Shown here one piece after another: positions 12,401 to 24,884 of a DNA stretch of 64,000 nt. This stretch comes from Breviolum minutum Mf 1.05b.01. Its lineage: Eukaryota; Sar; Dinophyceae; Suessiales; Symbiodiniaceae. A program made the position numbers and the translations under genes. The stretch's first letter is position 1, and every line of letters begins with the position of its first letter. The notes below the pieces were generated by a model that worked only from the letters and a program-made list of their open reading frames with translations, did not search any database and was not told the DNA's origin. The stretch covers positions 62,001 through 126,000 of the forward strand of contig DF239215.1 in assembly GCA_000507305.1 (NCBI GenBank), in the 5' to 3' direction.

Positions 12401-15400
12401 TGCAGGAACCTGACACATCCTGAGATCAAAGTTGGACAACTGCCGGGAAGAAGAAGAAGTCACTGCTACAAACACAGCCGGTGACTTTGGATTCTGTTTC
12501 AAACGATTACACAATTACACACCCCGAAACAAAATGAACGACTGGAATTTTTAATAATGGAGGCTTGGTTCTAAAAAATAATGTTCCTTTTGCAATTTGG
12601 TGATTCTCTTAGTAACACCTGTTCAGAAAAGTTCAAATCCAACCTGGCTAAAGGTGACGAAAATAACCAAGCTTCCAGCCTGTGGTCCCAAGCGTTGGCG
12701 AGCAGCTGAAAGCCTAACATCGTTTCACGACAATCTCCATGGGATCCGTGGGAATGATTTACCCTACGTTTGGTTGATTTTTGTGGTAATGCTGGCAGAC
12801 ACTTGGGCTTTTTTTGGGAAACGCGAGTTGAAGCTTTTGGGTACTCAACTCCTCCCATAGTCACGGTTCAGTGGAAAATGAAGGTTTCCTTTCGTGTGTA
12901 AATTTTCCACTGAACCATGACTATGGGAGAAGTTGGGTAGTCTTTTTTAAGATACGTGTGTAGGTAAATACGACATACATGGATCCTATGGGAATGTTTC
13001 ACAACACACACAAAAAGACGCTTGTCAACAATAACGCTCCGGAATTCTGTAAAGGATGCCATGTGCCCAAAGAAGCCACAAGGAATTGATACCTGGAATT
13101 TCCAGAAGAGAGATCTTCGACAATGATGCCCACTGGCACGGTGACAAGAAACTGCCAAACATGAAATCTTGCAACACAACGTATCAACATCAACAAAAAA
13201 CAACTTCCTATTGAAACAGCGGTTGGATTATACAACATCAGCCTACAAAATCAAAAAACATACACCCGCGAAATTTAACATAGCCCCTGAAAAATGATGG
13301 TTGGAAGATGAGTTTCCTTTTGGGATTGCCTATTTTTAGGGGCTATGTTAAATTTCCGGGGCGTACTGAAAAGAAAAGGAAGATGTGACATTCCTTCGGA
13401 CAAATCCAGCGCATAGATCTTTCCATAACCTCAAGTGCATGGACAAGAGTTGAGTGGGTGTCATGGCCTAACTCTTGGGACAGTTTTTGGTTGCAGGTCT
13501 TTTTTGTGCAAAGTAACATACCATTTTAAGTTCATTTAAGTTCAAAAATTACCCTGAGCTACTCAACTCAAACTAAACATATCCCGCTATATAAATAAAT
13601 AGAACATCCAACATGATGTCGGAAAGGTATGGAGTGTTACTAAACATGGACATGCTCAGGCAGTTCTGATCTGTTTGTGAAGAGGTTTGCAGCCAAAAGT
13701 AATTCCCACAAAGTTCGGGAAATATCAAGTTACGGACATACTTTATGGAAAGGCTTTTCAGCAGTTGCCTTCGAACATGGATCTGGGCAAATTTTCCTAT
13801 AGCTCCTAAAACGTTTTTTTCTTGGGCATTTTGGGGATGGATTCCCCCTTACTAAAGCCCCACCATTTGGGGGTGACACAAGGTCACAGAAGGATCATGT
13901 GATGATGATGTGTGATTGACATGTTGAGTAATAGATCTGAAGTATTAACATAGAAAGTAACATGCAACATAAAACCTGAAAGTCATGGCTTTTTGAATTG
14001 GAATCTCTTCATTTTTGCAGGTTCCATTTGAGTTTTGTTGGGGGGGTTTTGTGGCCTGTAAGTGGCTTTTTTTCAGCTTCTCCGGTAAGAAGCAGGTCCG
14101 AATTTGCAACAAAAGAGTTGGTGGTGTACTGAAGTGTCATTGAAATCGGATGGAAGAACTTTTGGGAAACAGGGATCATCTTCATGTCTCCAGCTCGGGA
14201 TTTAGGGATTTTTCAGTGACCCTCTATTGAAGTTACAGCTAACAAATTCAGCGAATTTGTTGGTGGTTTCAATCCATCTGAAACTCAGTCGTCAAATTGG
14301 AGGCAAGCAACATCCCAGCTCCAAGGCTTTCAAAACGTGTCTTCCATCACCACATCCAGCCACTAGTAAAGTCTTGTCCTGGTGCAAGGTGGGCACCCTA
14401 AACCCCTACGATCGCTATAAATGGAGTGATTTCATCCCTAGAAATGGCCTTGTAAATGGGTAATTGAGGTTATTTCACCCTACTTGAAGGAATTTTCAGG
14501 AAAAAAATCCATAAAAATCCACTACCTGAAAGGTAACAGCAGAATTTGCCTCTGAAAATAAGCCGGGTAAGATCATTTCACGGGAAAGGATTCTCGAAAC
14601 GAATCCAAACTCAAATAAAAACATATGGAAATATATGGAAAGACATTGGGGGCGATTTTCGTTGCTTGATGAAAATAAGATTTGCTTGTTTTTTTTCACT
14701 TCCACTACCAACAAATCTACACTAAACCGACTCCAAAATGCACCTGTCTCCGGTTTGCTAACAACTAACAAGGCTTGATTTTTGTGGGAACTAGATGATA
14801 AGAAATCGTTGGAAATGACGTGATGCCATCCCCCTGAAAATAGGCCGGGAACCAAAAGGCAACTTGTCTTCCAACCACCATTGTTCAGGGGCTATGTTGC
14901 TTTAAGGGAGGGTAGTCTTGCCTATTTCAGGAAATTCTTGTTTTTCAGAATCCCATCCGCCTTCGATTCTTAAACCAGCAGAAGAAAAAAAAACAGCGTG
15001 TCCCTGAAAAACTGGTTCGTGTTTTTTCAGACGTTCGCCTTTCCTTTTGGGGCCCGGTATATTTTCAGGGGCTATGTATGTTAAACTTCCAGGGAGTATA
15101 TGGATGTTTCCAAAAATAGTGGTACCCCCAAATCATCCATTTTAACAGGGTTTTCCATCATAAACCATCCATTTTAGGGTACCTTTTTTTTTTTTGGAAA
15201 CACCCAAATGATTTCAACATATGTAAACACAGCCACCCCTCCCAACCCTGTTATCTGATGCCCCATCCTTCGCGATTTCCTCCCTTTCGATGCTTGGAAC
15301 GCGTTCTTCCAGCCATTGGGACACAAAAGGCCATGGGAAACGTCGTGTGACCGCGAAGTTCGCAGAAATTCGATCCTTATAAATTCATCGAAATGGCCAT

Positions 15401-15965
15401 GGTTTTCCAGGATTTCACACCTGAAAAAATAGCACGGAACACAATCATGAAGGTTTGAAAGATGATTTTCCGTTGAAAAAATTGTGATTTTCAGGTTCCA
15501 GCGGTTAATTTTCGACGGATTTTTCCCGTCCTTCCGCCATCATCACGTTCTGACTCGGAAGTTTCACGAACCATCATTGGAAAATGAGGTCGTTTGCGTA
15601 GCTTCTCATGAACATTTCCCACAAGTATTCAGGTGAAAATAAAGAATATTTGACACCACCACCTATAGATAATCATTCAATGTATGGTATATTTAGCTAC
15701 ATTTACCATAAAAATCAACCAAAATGTAGGTAACATATACCATACATTGAGTGTCTGGGCTATGATTCAACCTGACAGTAATACCTAAACCTGCATACCA
15801 CCCTTCCATGATATACCCAGCCGCATAAGCTCCCTCAACGGTACTCCATGGAGGTTCGTAGCGTGCCACTGCTGGGGCAGCACTAAAAATCGCCAGTGTT
15901 GCCACACCACACAGGACATAGCAGTGCCGACCGTAGGGGCCATGGTTGCCACCACGGCCCGGCAT
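9439..15965 (-). CDS. class I SAM-dependent methyltransferase, 7 exons
   Basis: Exons (minus): 15965-15831, 14378-14312, 13429-13390, 12439-12345, 11514-11440, 10696-10586, 9545-9439. Phases match at every junction from the second exon on. Motif I is LLVAGCGDGRHVLKALELG. Motif post-I is GKIYALDLSEG across two junctions. Motif II is VRFLHGDTRQVQLPDASVHD then VLSCAVLHHLP. Motif III is LNDLKRILIPGGRLLCSCW. These are the canonical SAM-binding and catalytic-core motifs of UbiE/TRM9-type Rossmann methyltransferases. The order and the AVLHHL...LIPGG spacing resemble TRM9/ALKBH8 tRNA wobble-uridine methyltransferases, but the substrate is not proven. The final exon reads DEDAYWVAWRCADGTDVQ then RWYHLP before TAA; CAAAG|gtggta inside it is an alternative donor. 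The first exon starts MPGRGGNHG and carries a signal-like hydrophobic segment ending AAPAVA; it is the least certain part, and an extra small exon probably lies between it and 14378. Confidence 0.82.
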
Positions 15966-16877
15966 GGTTTTTAACAGTAAGACGTCATGGGTCAAATGTT
16001 GTGGTTGGTTTAACTGTGATCGAAAATGATTTTATGGCAGAAATCCATTTAACTTCCTATGTGTCATATATAGATGAAGGATAAAGAGTCTGGAGATTTC
16101 GTGGATGTATATGAGGATGTAAGTTCAAAGGCTGTGCCACAAGTTCATAGACTTTCATTATCGCAAAATTTTGCTTAACAAGCCACTTCCCATGACTTTG
16201 GTCAATGTGTTTTTTGACTTCAACAATCTATAGATGCTTCCTTTAGCGCTGCTTCGTACGATGACCCCGATTCTCAGCCTGTTATTGACTTGTAGATATG
16301 TACTTCTTCCACTAAACCCTGGTTCGACCAACAAAAACCAATGTAGTGAAATCACGTGCTACATGTGAATATTCTTCATCCAACTAAAGATAACTTGGTG
16401 ACATCTACATTTCCAAAACCATCCTTTCCCAAACTGGCAACACAGAACATCATCAGAACGGTCAGGACCCAACCCTTGCGCCTCCGAGAGCAGAACAGGC
16501 CAAACAACTGCACAACAAAACCTCCAAGCTTTTGTCACACCATGGTGAAACCAAAAGTTCGTTTCACCTCCTTTTGTTTCATGGTTTGCAGTGTCTCTGT
16601 TTTGAACAGTTCAGCCACTTAATCTGGAGATTTTAAAGTTGTCACTTTCTGAGAAACTTCCCTGAAAAAGTGGTTGGCCAATGTCATCAATATGAAGGGT
16701 TGGAAGCTGCCCAGCACAGTACGACTGAAAGGAAGTAACAACTTGGTTCCCTCCTTGGTTTTTGTTTACACTCTGTGAATTCCCAGGGTGTTGGGAACAC
16801 CCAATATTAAAGTATATATCTTTTTCCATCCCTACTGGTTTTTTGGCAAAAGGTACTTGTAATACACCTCCCAAAGT

Positions 16878-17226
16878 TTAATAGCTCTCCATGTCCACCA
16901 TGGCAACCTTGAAGTCAAAGCGATCTCCCAAGGCGCCAATAAGCCTCGCAAAAAAACAGCACGAAGGAACTGCTGCGCAGCAAGCATGGAGAATTTCTTT
17001 TGATGTGATGTGATTGGTTGGTTAGTTTGTGATTTGTCTTGTGTTTCGGACATGTTGAAACCTCCAAAATTGCAGTGTAACGATTTTTTTACACAACGAA
17101 GATGTGGAGGCCCATGTGTTGATCGAAACGTTTCCGGGAAGCTCCTTGGCTTGCTCCCGAAACCGCTGAAACACCAAGCTGGTGAAAAAACAACGAATCT
17201 TACCAAAACATCTTGGATTCGGATCT
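16878..17226 (-). CDS. 3' end of an unidentified gene (three exons)
   Basis: Three phase-matched exons. 17226-17204 is a 23-nt microexon between ccttgag| and |gtaaga. 17178-17098 runs from ttttttcaccag| to TC|gttgtg. 16944-16878 follows a poly-T acceptor (ctgtttttttgcgag|G) and ends in TAA. Joined, they give a C-terminus reading RSESKMFCLVFQRFREQ, then AKELPGNVSINTWASTSS, then LIGALGDRFDFKVAMVDMES and a final Tyr. I do not recognise the family. Candidate upstream exons near 17770-17470 (SDFPIFISEIEVGSLPDF; VLWPDYWYFLPHPDDLPTAR) could not be placed in phase. The stop precedes the methyltransferase gene by about 0.9 kb on the same strand, as in dinoflagellate unidirectional clusters. Confidence 0.55.
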
Positions 17227-17304
17227 CTCAAGGTGCCAACCAGTTACAATAAACTGAAAACAAACAAAGAAAAACAAAAATCACACAGGAATAAATCTGA
17301 TAGG

Positions 17305-17404
<100 letters not shown>

Positions 17405-17799
17405 CAGATCGACGAACTCAGTTGTAGTCCTTGACCAAATTCCAGGAAAAAATCAGAAACTGTCATCTAAAATGCGAAATGTTTCACTTTTCCAAGGGTA
17501 AACTCGTGCCATTCTGTTGCTTTTCTTTTTTGGTTGAGAGGCCTCCTGTAGATCTTTCCACTTCTCAACGCGAAAATCCCTGAGATTCCCTGAGGTTCCC
17601 CGGGCGGTTGGCAAATCATCCGGGTGAGGGAGAAAGTACCAATAATCAGGCCAAAGTACCTGGAGTTTGCAGTTTTTTGTCTTTTGACCCACCGCAGGAA
17701 AAACAGAAATGGTCCCCTGAAATCAGGAAGGCTCCCAACTTCAATTTCACTGATGAAAATTGGGAAGTCTGACCTGATTTGAAGAAACATCAAACTATA

Positions 17800-20238
17800 G
17801 ACTCATGCGGATGAAGGATTATCAAATATGGATTCGCAGGAAAGGGCTCAAAAGAATTACCATCAAAATAAGGTAGAATACACACCCCCACCCAGGAACA
17901 ATCCAAAACAACCAGTTTTTGTGTTTTGGTGTCAGACATTTTCATCGAAAAAACCTCGTTTTTTTTCTCCGGGTCACGTCTCTGGAGCATCCATTCGTTG
18001 CAAGAGAGGAAAGAGGGTCGGAATGACCATGCCCCACCTTGAACTCATGGAACCCCCGAATTCGCACACGCATTCGAAAAGCTGTCCTAAGGCCTAAGGC
18101 TGTCCATTTCTTTCACAAACAAAGGGCACAATGATTAGCTTCAATGTACAGTATATCCACCCCCCCTTTTTAGAAACCAACCCCCTTAATATTTGAGTGT
18201 TTCGTTTGAAAAAGTGGTTGGGGGGGAGATATTTGTTCGTAAACATCTCCCGAAGCGCTAATAAGAAACCTTTTCATTTTGCTCCAAGCCGTGGAGAAAA
18301 AAATATATGGAAAAACTAGAGATTTTCCCTATACTCCTACCGCCTCAGCAAGTCCAAGACTTGCTGATTTCTCATGGTTTTCTCACTCATTTAAAGTTGA
18401 AGCCTCAAGGCAAAACCTAAAGGTTTTCGAAAAATCCACTATGAATAGATGCGAATTTCCGAGTACAGTACTGGAAGTTTCAGTGTTTTGTTGGTTCACT
18501 GGAAGGTAAATATGTCATTTTTTTTACCTTTCCCCAATCCGGAGCCCAGATTTTTCATGACATTTTTGGAGCCCTTTTTGATCACCCCCAGGCAACGTTT
18601 GGTAAAAGGTGGGCCCCTTGCTACTTATGAATGGAGCTATACTGAATTATACTGTAACCCCTATAAATATCCTCATAAATGGGTTTCACTAAGGGTTATT
18701 TTGCCCTGAAATCAGTGGCGTTATGTCCACCCTGACTTTGGTAGCCCACCTTTGTGGTATGTGTGGAAGATTGCACCGAGTTCGCGACTCAAAGGTTCCC
18801 AAGAAGATGACATAGCAAAGTACATTGAGACCTCGTGGTTGATCTTTCACGGCCGGCTCCTGGTGGAAAGGTGTCTAAAAATCATGGACACCATCATCCC
18901 AAAAATCTTGGTGAGATCCAGAAATTTTGAGTCAAGTGGTCCATGTATTTCTATCCCATACATTAAAGGTATGGTATAATGGTATATTTATCTAGACCTA
19001 CGCATGTTGGTCAAATGATAGGTCCTTCTTTTTGAAGGAGTTTCTTGCTACACCACACTATTTTTTGGGGTGGCTTTTGCGTCACATGAGAACTCACATG
19101 ACATAATCGACACGTCACCTACATGGGTTGGGCTTGGTTGATACCTTGCAATTTGACATGTCGCGGATGAACATTTCAGGTACCTAAAATGGAGGTACTC
19201 ACCTATTTAAGCTGTATGAAAGGTTTATGTAAGGGAAAACCCAGCCCCAAAATAGCATCATAAGGTTCAGTACCTGAATTTTAGGTACCTGAAACTTTTG
19301 GTGAGCATTGTGATGCAACCAAATCTTCTCCTCCAAGATTGTGTACATGGCGTCAGCCAGCACACATGGCGTCAGTTGCCAACTCTATATGCAAACACTG
19401 TCCCAGGTATCATTGGCTGCCAGTTTTTGCCTTCAGCTAACCTTTGCAAAGTGTATAAATGTCATGATTGTCCGTTTAAAAACTGCAAACATGAACATAT
19501 CAAAGAATAACTAAACACGGAAACAAAAAATGTTTGTATATCATTTACAAATATTTACACATTATCTAAACACTTTTCATACACATTTCTGTTCTATATA
19601 CTTTATACTTTATATATACATGTACTAGGACAGCCCTACAGTCCCAGCAGGACGGTAGTCACAAATCCTTCCACTTCGAATGTTTGCAATGATTTTTCAC
19701 ATCTGCCCTGGGCTTGTTCACATAGAATGACTTTGTGTTCAGAGTGCTTGCAAATTCCAATGATTGACGCCGACTTCAACTCACACTGGATTTTAAAAAA
19801 GCCGTGACAATGACACCAAGCAAATGGTGAACATTTAGTACCTACCAAATAAGATTCAGCAGCTGACATCTGATACATACATATCATACATTTAGGTATA
19901 ATATCGGTTCAGTGGCAGCAAGCAAAATCACTTCGCTTCACTCATCTATCCCAAGGGTTCAATTTACTGTGCAAGGTTGTACCCGTGCTCTTTCCCCATT
20001 CCACCCTTTCTGCCGGGTACATTGCATGCCTAAATTACTCCGAAATTGGCCCTGATTGACCTTGATCTTATTTATGCCTCCGGGTCGAAAACCGTACCCA
20101 CGAAATACCTTTTTTTGGGCTTCATCATGTTCATCGTTGTGTTTCGACCCGGGGGTCATGTCCATCCTCACTGCCTCGGTACATACCTCACACATGCTCG
20201 CACCTTGAAAGCGTTCGTGTTCAAAGTGCTACGCAATG
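17800..20238. other. non-coding stretch up to the assembly gap
   Basis: No exon accepted. Holds a 'ggtgggcccc' family copy (about 18605-18750), 'catacattaaaggtatggtat' motifs (18957-19000), and a ~117-bp repeat bounded by inverted ggtacct motifs (19182-19298) related to one at 31246-31395. It ends in the sequence gap. Confidence 0.4.
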
Positions 20239-20878
20239 NNNNNNNNNNNNNNNNNNNNNNNNNNNNNNNNNNNNNNNNNNNNNNNNNNNNNNNNNNNNNN
20301 NNNNNNNNNNNNNNNNNNNNNNNNNNNNNNNNNNNNNNNNNNNNNNNNNNNNNNNNNNNNNNNNNNNNNNNNNNNNNNNNNNNNNNNNNNNNNNNNNNNN
20401 NNNNNNNNNNNNNNNNNNNNNNNNNNNNNNNNNNNNNNNNNNNNNNNNNNNNNNNNNNNNNNNNNNNNNNNNNNNNNNNNNNNNNNNNNNNNNNNNNNNN
20501 NNNNNNNNNNNNNNNNNNNNNNNNNNNNNNNNNNNNNNNNNNNNNNNNNNNNNNNNNNNNNNNNNNNNNNNNNNNNNNNNNNNNNNNNNNNNNNNNNNNN
20601 NNNNNNNNNNNNNNNNNNNNNNNNNNNNNNNNNNNNNNNNNNNNNNNNNNNNNNNNNNNNNNNNNNNNNNNNNNNNNNNNNNNNNNNNNNNNNNNNNNNN
20701 NNNNNNNNNNNNNNNNNNNNNNNNNNNNNNNNNNNNNNNNNNNNNNNNNNNNNNNNNNNNNNNNNNNNNNNNNNNNNNNNNNNNNNNNNNNNNNNNNNNN
20801 NNNNNNNNNNNNNNNNNNNNNNNNNNNNNNNNNNNNNNNNNNNNNNNNNNNNNNNNNNNNNNNNNNNNNNNNNNNNNN
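20239..20878. other. assembly gap, 640 N
   Basis: A run of 640 N. The flanks carry imperfect inverted copies of a ~33-bp sequence around 'gggtcgaaaaccgtaccca' (20072-20103) and 'gggtacggtttccgaccc' (21038-21070), so the unsequenced DNA may be an inverted-repeat element. Confidence 0.99.
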
Positions 20879-22267
20879 TTCCATGAGATTTTGACGTCCT
20901 GATGTGCGTTTTGACCCATGAAAACCAGGTCGTAATGCAAATGACAAGCCAATTTCTATCGTTTCCTTCCACCCAACCTCTGAAATACCTTGTTTTTACC
21001 ATGTCAGCCACAACTCGTTCATATGAAAAGTCGCAATGAACACGGGTACGGTTTCCGACCCGGCGGGTTATTTATGATACATGGCATTCCCACCTATCAT
21101 CACCTACCCTGATACTATGGTTCGAAGACGTTTAAAGACTTTGATAATACAACCTACTCATACAAAAACGTGATCATGTCAGGTCAGCAAATACCGTTTT
21201 TTCCAGTTTGCCAGTATGAATATCCAGCAAAAAAACTGCCCAATGCAAAATTCACCAACTTCTCCGTTCTCCATTCTCTCCATCGGAATGTCGTGGACTT
21301 TTTTTTGCAGATAGCTTAAGAGCTCGTTAAACGATGCGAAAATCTCCGGACGAAAAGTGGCGCGTCAGAACTCGGCATGACCTGCCAATGATTGAGACAT
21401 ACTTCATATGAAGCTTAAATAATTTCAAAGTTTTGACCATCGTCTCCGTGAGAAAGTGAATTAATGGACATGTAAAAATCTACTATATTCTACTATAGTT
21501 TTTTCTCCAACAGCTTTCGCTATGGGCTCTTGGCCAATATAGGTTCCGAACCACGGCTTCCGGGGCATGAATTTTACAAAAAAAGTCTCAGGTGCCGGTG
21601 TTGGGTATAGCGGTTTTTGACATTATCATGGTAGGTTTCCCGGGTCGGTCCATGAAGATGGTGGAAGGGGGATTTATAAAACATGGGAATCATGTAGCAA
21701 AGATCACCCATGTATTAAAGATCACCCTCTTCGCATCCATGTATGGTATTGTTACCTACGTTTTGTTATGTTACATGACAAATGTAAATATACCATACAT
21801 AGATCCGATTGGGTCAAAGATCATTTTGGAGAACAACTCAACAGTGATTCATGGTTAAACATGGTTTTTCATTGCATCATGTAACACTGTAACACATGCG
21901 GCAGAACAGCAGCATCTTGACCTCCTTTTGCAAAAAATACGGTAGAAATGAGAGTCTGAAGGCTATCATTTACTCTCCGTGGACCGCAAGCAAGCTAAAA
22001 ACTACTTTATGTGATTCAGTAGCCTCAAATTTTTGTCCGAATTTCTTACCTGCAAACATCTACTTGGAGGATCAACAGATCAACATATCTATAGTAAGAA
22101 TATGTATGATGCTTATTATAAATCCCTGGAAAGTTAGGGTGATTATACCACCCGAACGACCAAATATTGTATTATAAGCCACTCGGTTTAATTATGGAGT
22201 TTGGTCACGAGCCATCCATCAGTGCAGCTGTAAACCCAAAAACCACCACTCGCCAATTCCCAATGAT

Positions 22268-23716
22268 TCATCTGATACTGAGAATATGACCCGGATAGCG
22301 CGGAAACGGAATGACATCACGAATATTTTGAACCTCATGGTGACAGGGTTTCCAGCTGTACGATCTTTGAAAGAGTGTAAAGAAGGCTGCTATTCTGTCT
22401 GGATAATCATGATACATTTGAGTCACTGACATGTTATGACATGTTATAGTTTTGAGTGCCGGGTTGAAACCACTGATGTTTTAAAAATAGTGTTGCCTTT
22501 GCCATCAGTCAAATTGATTTCAATTTGGCACAGGAAAAATGATTTTGGTAAAAAAGATTGACCTGCAAAAAAAGCGATCCGAATCCAAAGTCCCATTTTT
22601 TGTGCCATAGGCCATGGGCCATGAATCATCCAAGACAGATCCCTTTCTGTGTCCGTAGAGCACTCACTTCATTCAATATATATAAATATATATATATATA
22701 TTACACAATCCTGGAACTAAGATAGCGCTTAGCACCCAGAAAAGAATAACATAGAATAACATCATCATCATCCTCTAAAAAACAAGTCCACTCTTCAAAT
22801 CTTCCAATTAATCAACAAAACACACAACAAAAATCCACCTCCCACTCCACCCCTCCATTTCCTTCAGGTGCCTTCCCCAAGGCATTTTCACCAAGCGACC
22901 CCTGTGGCTAACATCACCAAACGTTCGAAGCCTACACCGAATCCTGCATGTGGAACTGAACCATACCGACCTCAGCCCCGGCTTTCCACACAACACAAAA
23001 ACACGTGAAAATACTGGAACCTCGCAAAACCATTCGCTGTCATGCAAAATAAAAGTGCTCCTATTGCTTTAACATGCCTTCAAAGCAAAAAAAATGCCTG
23101 CTTAACTCAAAATCCTACATGACTTAAAAAAATCAAAATCATCAACAAAGTAGACTTGAACTTCATCCGACACCACCAAACATCTCTGCCTAGATTTTTT
23201 CGTGCCATGTCCATTGCTATTTCGTATACCTCATCGACCATCGCGTCGCGACCTGGCAAAAACCTGCTCGAACAAATCCCACAATATCCATCTATACTGT
23301 CTATGGTCTCTTTGCACCCACCTTTCTGCAACTTTTATGAACAAAACAGTAGGTAAATATGCCAGTCCCATGGATCCTATGAGAATAAAAAACATAGAGG
23401 CAAGCCTTAAGCCTAAATTTATTGAGAGAAATACCTTAGGAAAAGTAACATGCAAAAATTGTTTTAACAAAAAAAGATGGTACAACTCTATTCCACACTT
23501 CAACAAGTCCACATAAAAATTGTTCTATCATTTATATATATATATACATATACATACCTTCACCTCAAAATGTCCACTCTTTGCTTTCAGAAATCCTTCT
23601 CGTGTGTCAACGGAGCTTTAGGTTTCAAGCTTCAGTGGAACCGTGGATGCTTCCGAGCAACGAAGGTCCCGATACCACCAATAGTCCTCTTTGGGAAGAC
23701 CGAGCCTTGGTAGAAG
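22268..23716 (-). CDS. asnS: asparaginyl-tRNA synthetase, C-terminal exons
   Basis: Three exons of a class II aminoacyl-tRNA synthetase, bacterial/organellar AsnRS type. 23716-23662 reads LGLPKEDYWWYRDL; its start could instead be 23705. 22970-22900 reads RYGSVPHAGFGVGFERLVML and includes class II motif 3 (G-x-G-x-G-F-E-R-L), which binds ATP. 22333-22268 reads VQNIRDVIPFPRYPGH, then ILSIR and TGA. Phases agree across both introns (C|GT codes the Arg of DLRRYG; GGG|GTT). The motif 3 exon and the IRDVIPFPR box are diagnostic. AsnRS proteins of this type usually end a few residues after the PFPR box with an aromatic residue, so the final ILSIR is unusual and the true last exon may differ. The upstream part of the same protein is found only at 60192-62624. 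Confidence 0.88.
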
Positions 23717-24727
23717 CTGGGCAGGTGGGCCCTAAAACCAGTTGCACTCCCTGAAACAAACAGTTTGCACCTGAAAATAGGCCATTCCAAAAGGAAACGA
23801 TCGTCTTTCAACCATCCATTTTCAAGGGCGTTGTTGGAGGGTATAAATGGAGTTATTTTCCGCGTAAGTAGGATGAAAAAAACACCAGTTACCCAGTGAG
23901 AAAAGGCAATTTAAAGGGGGACCGTCTCCAACTCCGATCGACTAATTTGCTATATTTTTTTGATGGGGATCAAAAGTGGCAGCAGGGTTTCTTTCATCAA
24001 CATCTAAACTTCTGCAGGTATCCAATGTGTTTACCTAACAGCGAGAGCTCTTTTGACCCCCTTTTTTGGTGCTTGAAAAGATAACCTCCCTTCAAACCAA
24101 AACGCCCTTGAAAATAAAAGAAAACAAATAAGGAAAGTATAATTAGTCCTCCAACCATCCACTTTCCTGGGCCAACCCGCGTTGAGTTTCACGGTTTTCC
24201 CGGGGTGGACACATGCTTTTTTCTGGAACATCTCACATGAACGCAGGAAGCTGCTTTGCTGCTTCGCGAACAGAATCTTTGGCTGAAAAAGATTCGAACT
24301 GGTTAATGGGCCTTTTTTCTCAAACAAAATCCATGAATCTATTTTTATTTTGTTTTCATTTAGTTTCCCAACCAAAACGCAGGTGATCATGGGCCTTGAA
24401 AATAGGATGAACCCCGAAAGAAAATTCTATCGTCCAACCATTGACGTTCAGAGGTGTTAGCTGTTAGTTTCAGGGAGGATGGCACTTAGTGACATAGTGG
24501 TGCTCTCCAAAACTGAATGCAATCAATCAAACAATTGACAAGGAACAAAACAACTTAACAACTCCTCGTTTGTTGGTGTTGCTTGGAAAGTAAAAAGCCA
24601 TGTTCAAACAAAACATGATAGGACGGTAGCAATTGAAAACAGCAATTTCCATCAGTAGAGCTCACCAACATTGAACAAAAACAACTCATCAAAAATAAGA
24701 CTCTGGTCATACCAACTTTCAACACTA

Positions 24728-24884
24728 TCAACTCCTACAAACATAGCAGTGATCAATTTCACTCGCAACTTCCTTGGAGACAAGGTCCATCAAAAATGGT
24801 GAAACGACTTCCGCGGAACGCTCGGGCACCGCGAACTTTGGCGGTGCCGTTTTTTTTGTCAGTTCCGTCGCGCTATGTTTGCTC
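24728..24884 (-). CDS. possible terminal exon, unidentified gene
   Basis: From an acceptor (gatctcacaacag|G) a GC-rich frame reads SKHSATELTKKTAPPKFAVP, then ERSAEVVSPFLMDLVSKEVA, then SEIDHCYVCRS and TGA. No family recognised. The opposite strand over the same bases is also open, from ggagacaag|G near 24786 through SAERSGTANFGGAVFF, followed by a Leu-rich tail and a stop, and looks like a membrane-anchored C-terminus. One strand is presumably real; I cannot decide from sequence. It lies inside the apparent AsnRS intron. Confidence 0.36.

Noticed and set aside
12597-12860. Plus-strand LPYVWLIFVVMLADTWAFFG, reminiscent of a CDP-diacylglycerol synthase motif
   Set aside because: The resemblance covers a few residues only, with no downstream lipid-synthase signature, and it lies in an intron of the minus-strand methyltransferase.
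21592-21858. 88-codon plus-strand frame with hydrophobic parts
   Set aside because: It spans an inverted repeat (catgtatggtat ... ataccatacat) shared with many other loci in the window.
23107-23331. Minus frame FLPGRDAMVDEVYEIAMDM inside an AsnRS intron
   Set aside because: AsnRS exons at 23662 and 22970 splice in phase without it, and it matches no AsnRS region.
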